Shown piece by piece: positions 7,893 to 14,746 of a stretch of 14,746 nucleotides of DNA; position 1 is the stretch's first letter, and every line of letters starts with the position of its first letter. The position numbers and the translations under genes were made by a program. The notes under the pieces were generated by a model, which saw nothing but the letters and a program-made list of their open reading frames with translations, was not told the origin of the DNA and made no database searches. The stretch comes from Anaerolineales bacterium (GTDB lineage Bacteria > Chloroflexota > Anaerolineae > Anaerolineales > Villigracilaceae), in assembly GCA_015489255.1 (NCBI GenBank), contig WGAD01000051.1, forward strand, positions 1 through 14,746. Direction: 5' to 3'.

Positions 7893-7931
7893 GAGGGTTG
7901 GGCTGCATAACGTCTATGCAGCCCAACCCTC
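7893..7931 (-). terminator. Perfect 17-bp inverted repeat, terminator-like hairpin between genes
   Basis: Arms 7893-7909 and 7915-7931 are perfect reverse complements around a 5-nt loop (7910-7914). The structure sits in the 69-nt gap between the PAPS synthase stop (7942) and the sulfotransferase GTG (7872), the largest gap in the window. In the transcript direction the 3' arm is followed by CCGTTTGCGTTTG, so there is no real U-tract. It may be an inefficient or factor-assisted terminator, an RNA-stabilising end for the upstream transcript, or a processing site; the DNA alone does not tell which. Confidence 0.6.
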
Positions 7932-7941
7932 AAAAAGACAA

Positions 7942-10147
<2,206 letters not shown>

Positions 10148-10151
<4 letters not shown>

Positions 10152-11146
10152 TGCCCGCTCTCCAACGCCGTTAGCGCCAGTTCCAGCGCGCGGATGCCAT
10201 CTTCCAATGTGCAACGCGGCTCCTCCTGCCCGCGCGCCACTGCCAGAAAATGCGTCATCTGGGCGCGGAAGAGCGCATCACGGGAGAAACCCTCCGGCAG
10301 TGGGTAAACCTCCCTGTGCACCGGCGGCGGCTCGGGGCTGTAAGCGCCAAAGGGTTGTGAGACAGAAAGATGATACAACGCGCCATCTTCTTGTTCCCAG
10401 CGCAGCGTTCCCTCCGTGCCGACAATTTCCAGTGTGTGCCGTGGCGGACGCTGGACGTAATTCAAATGTACGCCGCCGATCGCGCCATTGGCAAAGCGCA
10501 AGCCGATTTCAGCCACGTCTTCCACACCGTCCAGTTCCAGCGGCGAAAGGTGACCGGCAAAGGCCCACAAAGAGGCCACTTCGCCCAAAAGATAACGCAA
10601 ATAATCCAGTGGATGCACCAGGGTGCGGATCACGCCGCCCGCGCCGATCTGGGCGGCGTAGCTGCAGCGGTAATCTTCCCAGGGGTGCCACTGCGGCAGA
10701 TATTCACCCCAATGTGCGTGGACGGTCAGCACTTGCCCCAGCGCGCCGGACGCGATCAGCTGCTGAGCCTTCACCAGGGAAGGATGGTAGCGGAACTGAA
10801 AACCAACCAGAATTCGGCTTCCGCTGCGGGCTGCGGCCCGCTCCAGTTCATCCAACCCCTCCAGCGTGTGCGAAACGGGCTTCTCCAGCAGGATGGCGCA
10901 GCCAGCCCGGGCGGCGGGCAGGGCTGCCTCCAGGTGGAGAGCCGTCGGCGTGGCGACCACAACCCCATCCGGACGGTGGCGCCGCAGCGCCGTTTCCAGG
11001 TCGGTTTCCACTGGCAAGCCGTCCAGCTCATCATCTGGCAAGGTCGCCCGCCCCGAGCGCACCAGAACGACATCCTCGCCCAGCGCCAGCAAATGACGTA
11101 AATGGCGGCGTCCAATGGAGCCAAGGCCGACAATCAAAAATTTCAT
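10148..11146 (-). CDS. Gfo/Idh/MocA family NAD(P)-dependent oxidoreductase
   Basis: 332 residues. An N-terminal Rossmann fold has FLIVGLGSIGRRH (GLGSIG at 7-12), then VVVATPTALH and the family's EKP motif (88-90, in LLEKPVSH). The C-terminal half is the usual substrate-binding alpha/beta domain, including RTLVHPLDYLRYLLGE. Such enzymes oxidise or reduce a sugar or nucleotide-sugar hydroxyl or ketone. Gfo/Idh proteins accompany PtmA-like SDRs, NeuB and CMP-synthetases in legionaminic-acid-type loci, so a role in nonulosonate precursor supply is plausible but not shown. The ATG at 11146 overlaps the preceding sulfotransferase stop (ATGA) and has GGGGAG 8 nt upstream; eight extra upstream codons in the same frame are less likely to be coding. 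Confidence 0.9.
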
Positions 11147-12204
11147 ACAGAGCGCTCCCCTTTCACCCAACGGTCATCGCTTTCGTACCCCCAGTGAATC
11201 AGCTCATTCCCCGCAATGCGGGCGAAAAGCCGCCGATCTGGCCTCGTATAAAACTGCCGCCAGTTTCCCTGCCGTCCCCGCTTCAGCACGCCAGCCAGCC
11301 CCGGATTGCGCTGTTGCTGCCAGATTTTGTCCGGGTTGGCCTGCATTTCGGCGTTCACCCGGTCAGCGAGATCAGCGGGCAGGCTTTCCACGCCCAAAAA
11401 TTCCCAGATCTGCCGCATCCAATGGACAGGATCAACCAGCAAATCTTCATAGCGCAGCACAAAGTAGCGCTCACCGTATAGTCGGCGGGCGGTTTCGTCC
11501 ACCTCGCGCACGTCCACCGCCCAACGACTGCCCAGCCGCTGCAAGAACGTCGGCGTGAAAATAGAACGTTCTCCACGCAAGAAGGGCGTTGCATCCCGCT
11601 CCAGGGAACGCAGAATTTTCCTGTCTTCGGCAGTCAGGTTCTTTTCTTCCACCAGATCGCGGAAACGCTCCGAAAGCACCACATCCCGGCCATCGCGCAC
11701 GATGTAAATCAGGCGGGCATCCGGGTAAATGCAATGCATATCGCGCACGGCTTTCCCGTGCCAAACCGAAGTAGGGCTTTTATCACCTACAATGGCCTTC
11801 CCGGCAGCGGCCGCCTCCCTTTCCATAAGAAAATCGGCGACCACACGCAACAACAGCGCTGAAGGGTCCTCCCCACCATTCCAGCGGTTGGCACGATGGG
11901 TCAACCAGTCGACAACATCAGCGGAGCGTACCAGTTTCAACAACCCCGGCGGACGGGTGAAAAAATGCGCCTGATAATTCGCGTGCACCTCGGGGTGCAA
12001 ACGCACCAGTCGCAGCAGCAATGTGGTGCCAGAACGGGCATGCCCCAAGATGAAAAATTTGGGGCGCGGGAAAAATTGACGCACCTGGGCAAGGTCATCC
12101 TCGCACAACGCGGGCGGCGGACTAGAACGCTGAAAAGCTACTTCGCCATAACGAAAAGCCTGCCAGCCCAGGCGCAGGCGCCGCATCAATTTCTTTCGGT
12201 TCAT
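11143..12204 (-). CDS. PAPS-dependent sulfotransferase, longer form
   Basis: 353 residues. FFILGHARSGTTLL (50-63) is the 5'-phosphosulfate loop, GDKSP lies near 140, YIVRDGRDVVLS (RDGRD at 170-174) is the 3'-phosphate site, FVLRYEDLLVDP follows, and RGRQGNW (309-315) matches the late PAPS-binding RKGxxGDW. All elements needed for activity are present. A basic N-terminal stretch of about 35 residues precedes the fold and could help membrane or glycan association; no signal peptide is seen. The start is the ATG at 12204, overlapping the upstream glycosyltransferase stop as ATGA with a purine-rich GGTGGAG just ahead. It differs clearly from the shorter sulfotransferase at 7111, so the two probably sulfate different positions or sugars. 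Confidence 0.9.
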   Translation of the reverse strand: MNRKKLMRRLRLGWQAFRYGEVAFQRSSPPPALCEDDLAQVRQFFPRPKFFILGHARSGTTLLLRLVRLHPEVHANYQAHFFTRPPGLLKLVRSADVVDWLTHRANRWNGGEDPSALLLRVVADFLMEREAAAAGKAIVGDKSPTSVWHGKAVRDMHCIYPDARLIYIVRDGRDVVLSERFRDLVEEKNLTAEDRKILRSLERDATPFLRGERSIFTPTFLQRLGSRWAVDVREVDETARRLYGERYFVLRYEDLLVDPVHWMRQIWEFLGVESLPADLADRVNAEMQANPDKIWQQQRNPGLAGVLKRGRQGNWRQFYTRPDRRLFARIAGNELIHWGYESDDRWVKGERSV

Positions 12205-13205
12205 GCTCCACCTTTCTTGCTGGCTTCCAACCAGTGAAACAAGGTGCTCTGCCAACGGCGCACCTGCCGCCGCACCCGGCTATAACGCATCAGCCAGCTC
12301 ACCAGGGGCGGCAGCGCCTGCGGCGGCGGGGCAAAGCGAGCGTTCAGCCCAAAAGACGCCGCCAGCGCCGCTGTTTCGGCGTCCACGCGGTTGCCCAGCA
12401 GGCGCGTCACCGGTTGACGGGTGGACAGGCGCAGGTACCCCGCCGTGTCCAGGCGCTCTTCCAGCGTCACCATGCCGCCCATCAGGGCTTCGTCCCAATC
12501 CTCGCCCAGGGCCTCCAGCAACACGCGCCGCGGCGCGACGAACTGGTGATGCCCGGCCGAAAGGAAGGCCGAAACGCCGTCGAGCGTCACTTCCACGTCT
12601 TCCAGGCCGCCCACTTCCTGCCGATAGGCCTCCACAGAACGCCCCATCTGCTGACGGTAGTGTGCTTCCCAGGTTTCGTCGTTCAACAACCCGCGCCGCA
12701 CCTGCACGTCGGGACGCGCCAGCAGGCGTTGTGCGCTTTGCAGGGCGTAGCGCATGTGTGAGCGGATGTAAAAGCCGGTCACCAGCCCGGCCTGGGGAAA
12801 GGTTTCCAGGATCTGCAAATGAGCATCCAGCCAGCCCGGTAGGAAGAACACGTCGTCGTCGGTGTAGGCCAGTATCTCGCCCGGCGCCACGCGGGCGATG
12901 GTGCGCAGGGCGTTGATCTTGCCCACGTTGCGCCGTGAAAGCAGCAGGTAGTCAATGCGGCCAGCAGCAAAGGCCTCTTGCAAATAAGCGGTCAAACGGG
13001 GTGCGCTGCCGTTGTCGAAAACCAGCAGGTCATATTCCGGCGGCGTGTGCGCCCGCAGGCTTTCCAGGCACAGGCGGGTGACTTCGAAACGCGCTTCGAA
13101 ATAGCCTGTTTCAACCGGCAGATAGGTCAACACAGCCAGCGTCACCCGCGAAGGGCGATAGTCGCTGCTGCGTCCCCGGTTGGGGTTCATGCCCAGGCGC
13201 GGCAT
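12201..13205 (-). CDS. Family 2 glycosyltransferase
   Basis: 334 residues. VTLAVLTYLP (21-30) begins the GT-A fold, VFDNGS lies at 62-67, RRNVGKINALR (91-101) resembles the acceptor-side loop, and the metal-binding YTDDDVFFLPGW has TDDD at 115-118. The region after residue 200 shows no clear second domain, and the C-terminus is basic (RVRRQVRRWQ), suggesting peripheral membrane contact; no membrane span is evident. It probably adds one sugar to the glycan on the cytoplasmic face. Its ATG overlaps the dehydrogenase stop by one base (TGATG), with a GGGGGAG tract just before it, so the two genes are translationally coupled. Donor and linkage are unknown. Confidence 0.88.
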   Translation of the reverse strand: MPRLGMNPNRGRSSDYRPSRVTLAVLTYLPVETGYFEARFEVTRLCLESLRAHTPPEYDLLVFDNGSAPRLTAYLQEAFAAGRIDYLLLSRRNVGKINALRTIARVAPGEILAYTDDDVFFLPGWLDAHLQILETFPQAGLVTGFYIRSHMRYALQSAQRLLARPDVQVRRGLLNDETWEAHYRQQMGRSVEAYRQEVGGLEDVEVTLDGVSAFLSAGHHQFVAPRRVLLEALGEDWDEALMGGMVTLEERLDTAGYLRLSTRQPVTRLLGNRVDAETAALAASFGLNARFAPPPQALPPLVSWLMRYSRVRRQVRRWQSTLFHWLEASKKGGA

Positions 13206-14152
13206 CAGCTCCCCCCTTGCAAGAAGCGGCGCAGTTTGCGCGCCATGAAGATCTCGGTGGCCGCCATGGATTCATACGTCGCGCCGCCGATGTGCGGGGT
13301 GATGAGCAAATTATCGTGCGCCCGGGCGTAGGCCGCCAGCGGCGATTCCGCCGCGCCGCTGCGCTCGTTCCAGAGCACGTCCAGGGCCGCCCCGCCCAGG
13401 TGACCGGATTCGAGCGCATCCAGCAGAGCGGCTTCGTCCAACACCTGCCCGCGCGCCGTGTTGACCAGCAAGGCCCCGCGCGGCAGCTGCCGCAATTCGT
13501 CCGCGCCCAACAGGCGCACGGTGCTTGCGTTCAGGGGAACGTGCACCGAAAGCACTTCGCTGTCGGCCAGCAAATCCGCCATCGTAGCCCGGCGGGCGAC
13601 TCCATCCGGCCAGTCGGCGCGGTAGGGGTCATAAGCCGCCACCTGCATCCCGAAAACGCGGCCATAACGGGCGATTTTCTCGCCGATGCGCCCCAGCCCC
13701 AGGATGCCGAGCCGTTTTCCGGCCAAATCGTGCCCTTTGAAGCGGTCGCGGTCCCACTCGCCTGCCAGAACCGAAGCGAAAGCCTGCGGAATGTGACGCA
13801 CCAGCGCCAGCAGCAGCGCCCAGGTATGTTCGGCTGTGGCCGGAATGGAACGCAAAAATTCGGTTTCGCCGCGCAGGCTGAGCACCGCCACGCCGCGCGC
13901 TTCGGCGGCCTGCAAATCGATGTGATCCAGGCCGGTGGTGGCGGAGACGATCGCCCGCAGGCGGGGGGCGGCGTCCAGCACTTCGGCGTCGATCTGGTGC
14001 GCCAGCCGGACGATCAGCACGTCCACATCAGACAAGGCGTCCAGCAGCGCCGCGCGCGTCAACGGGCCTTCGCGCACCTCCCCCAGGTCTTCCAGGATGG
14101 CGCGGGCGGCAGCGGAATAATTTTTCGGTTCCACGTTCAAAATAACGGTCAT
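13205..14152 (-). CDS. D-isomer-specific 2-hydroxyacid dehydrogenase
   Basis: 315 residues, the common length for the family. The NAD-binding loop is GILGLGRIGEKIA (GLGRIG at 152-157), and the catalytic triad is visible as R234 (NTARGQ), E263 (in DVLWNERSG) and H287 (TPHIGG). It resembles 3-phosphoglycerate dehydrogenase without the regulatory ACT domain. It sits between a CMP-nonulosonate synthetase, whose stop it overlaps (ATGA), and a glycosyltransferase. A link to the nonulosonate pathway, for example acting on a sugar acid or making an acyl substituent such as a glyceryl-type group, is conceivable, but the substrate cannot be read from the sequence. Confidence 0.9.
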   Translation of the reverse strand: MTVILNVEPKNYSAAARAILEDLGEVREGPLTRAALLDALSDVDVLIVRLAHQIDAEVLDAAPRLRAIVSATTGLDHIDLQAAEARGVAVLSLRGETEFLRSIPATAEHTWALLLALVRHIPQAFASVLAGEWDRDRFKGHDLAGKRLGILGLGRIGEKIARYGRVFGMQVAAYDPYRADWPDGVARRATMADLLADSEVLSVHVPLNASTVRLLGADELRQLPRGALLVNTARGQVLDEAALLDALESGHLGGAALDVLWNERSGAAESPLAAYARAHDNLLITPHIGGATYESMAATEIFMARKLRRFLQGGS

Positions 14153-14746
14153 CGTTCCCTGCGCGAAAGCAAAAATTCGGCCAGTTCAAAATCGAAGAGC
14201 GAATCGATGTTCACCGAGCGTTCCGGCGGCATGATGTACGCCCGCACGTCTTCGCCGTAGAACGAGCGGCGCAAAATGACTTCGCGGCGAGTGGCGTAAA
14301 TCGCTCCATTGCGGCGATAGACCTCCGGGTATTGCTGGCGCGCCGTCATTCCAGCCGGCACATCCAGCAGCGGCTTTGGGCGGCCATCTTCCAGCGTGAC
14401 CATGTAAAACGGGTGCGCGCTTTCTACCGGCGTGTAGCTGACCACCGCATCGCAGCCGCTCGTCAACAGCAGCTGCAAGGCCGCATCGATGTCGTCGGCG
14501 GTGCGCAGCGGAGCGGTCGGCTGCAAGAGCAGCACATGGGAATAGCGCACGCCATCCAGCGCCTCGGCCTGCCGCAAGGCATGCAACACCACGTCAATTT
14601 GCGCGGCGCGGTCGCCAGAAAGTTCTGTCGGCCGCAGGAAGGGGACATCTGCGCCCCACTGACGGGCGATGGCCGCGATTTCGGCGTCGTCGGTGGAGAC
14701 CAGGATGCGATCCACCCGCTGCGCGGCCTGCGCCGCACGGATGGTG
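14149..14746 (-). CDS. Acylneuraminate (CMP-nonulosonate) cytidylyltransferase, 5' end missing
   Basis: The window ends inside this gene; about 199 codons are present, ending at 14149, while the N-terminal CTP-binding IPARGGSKG loop lies outside. What remains shows the family clearly: ILVSTDDAEIAAIARQWG, PFLRPTELS, LLLQPTAPLR and, near the end, YRRNGAIYATRRE and NIDSLFDFELAEFLL. It activates a nonulosonic acid as its CMP derivative. Unlike the copy at 5047-6270 it has no HAD domain; it stops right after the cytidylyltransferase fold. The two copies differ too much to be a recent duplication, hinting at two different acids or two substrate forms. A GTG at 14715 would be an internal codon, not the start, because the frame stays open to the edge. 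Confidence 0.92.
   Translation of the reverse strand, partial: TIRAAQAAQRVDRILVSTDDAEIAAIARQWGADVPFLRPTELSGDRAAQIDVVLHALRQAEALDGVRYSHVLLLQPTAPLRTADDIDAALQLLLTSGCDAVVSYTPVESAHPFYMVTLEDGRPKPLLDVPAGMTARQQYPEVYRRNGAIYATRREVILRRSFYGEDVRAYIMPPERSVNIDSLFDFELAEFLLSRRER

Noticed and set aside
7872..7926. Longer sulfotransferase start at ATG 7908 or TTG 7926
   Set aside because: Both lie in the inverted repeat and lack a ribosome site; GTG 7872 has one and fits the family N-terminus.
7913..7936. Possible promoter TTGAGG - 18 nt - TATGCA before the sulfotransferase
   Set aside because: The -10 matches only three consensus bases and the elements fall inside the hairpin, so chance is likelier.
13217..14260. 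Plus-strand open frame of 347 codons opposite the dehydrogenase
   Set aside because: It has no recognisable domain; the minus strand holds a complete dehydrogenase with its triad.

Overview
The window is GC-rich bacterial DNA in which every supportable gene lies on the minus strand. Genes are packed stop-to-start, mostly with overlaps of the ATGA or TGATG type. It reads as the middle of one long surface-glycan operon, transcribed from right (14746) to left (1) and running off both ends. No tRNA, rRNA, CRISPR array, transposase or integrase is visible. The organism cannot be identified firmly; base composition and gene content would fit an environmental bacterium such as a member of the Chloroflexota (Anaerolineae), but this is a low-confidence guess.

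Layout in transcription order. 14746-13205: the 3' part of a CMP-nonulosonate (sialic-acid-like) cytidylyltransferase and a D-2-hydroxyacid dehydrogenase. 13205-11143: a family 2 glycosyltransferase and a PAPS-type sulfotransferase. 11146-10148: a Gfo/Idh/MocA oxidoreductase. 10151-9642: the wreck of a second sulfotransferase, with an internal deletion and frameshift. 9654-7942: a fused ATP sulfurylase-APS kinase, i.e. a one-protein PAPS synthase. 7931-7893: a perfect 17-bp inverted repeat, the only sizeable hairpin between genes. 7872-7111: a third sulfotransferase. 7108-4164: a nonulosonate block with a PtmA-like SDR, a CMP-nonulosonate synthetase fused to a KdsC-like HAD phosphatase, and a short NeuB. 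4118-1: glycan assembly genes, namely a capsule-type GT-B enzyme, a DUF115/MptE-like protein that also resembles CST-I-type sialyltransferases, and a two-domain GT2-GT4 glycosyltransferase cut by the window edge.

The genes suggest one system. NeuB and two cytidylyltransferases make and activate one or more nonulosonic acids; the SDR, Gfo/Idh and 2-hydroxyacid dehydrogenase probably serve sugar-precursor chemistry; the glycosyltransferases assemble the glycan; and the PAPS synthase with two intact sulfotransferases would supply and add sulfate. The most interesting inference is therefore a sulfated, sialic-acid-like surface polysaccharide locus that carries its own sulfate-activation enzyme. 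Genes for the early sugar steps (2-epimerase, 4,6-dehydratase, aminotransferase) and for export are not in the window and could lie outside it.
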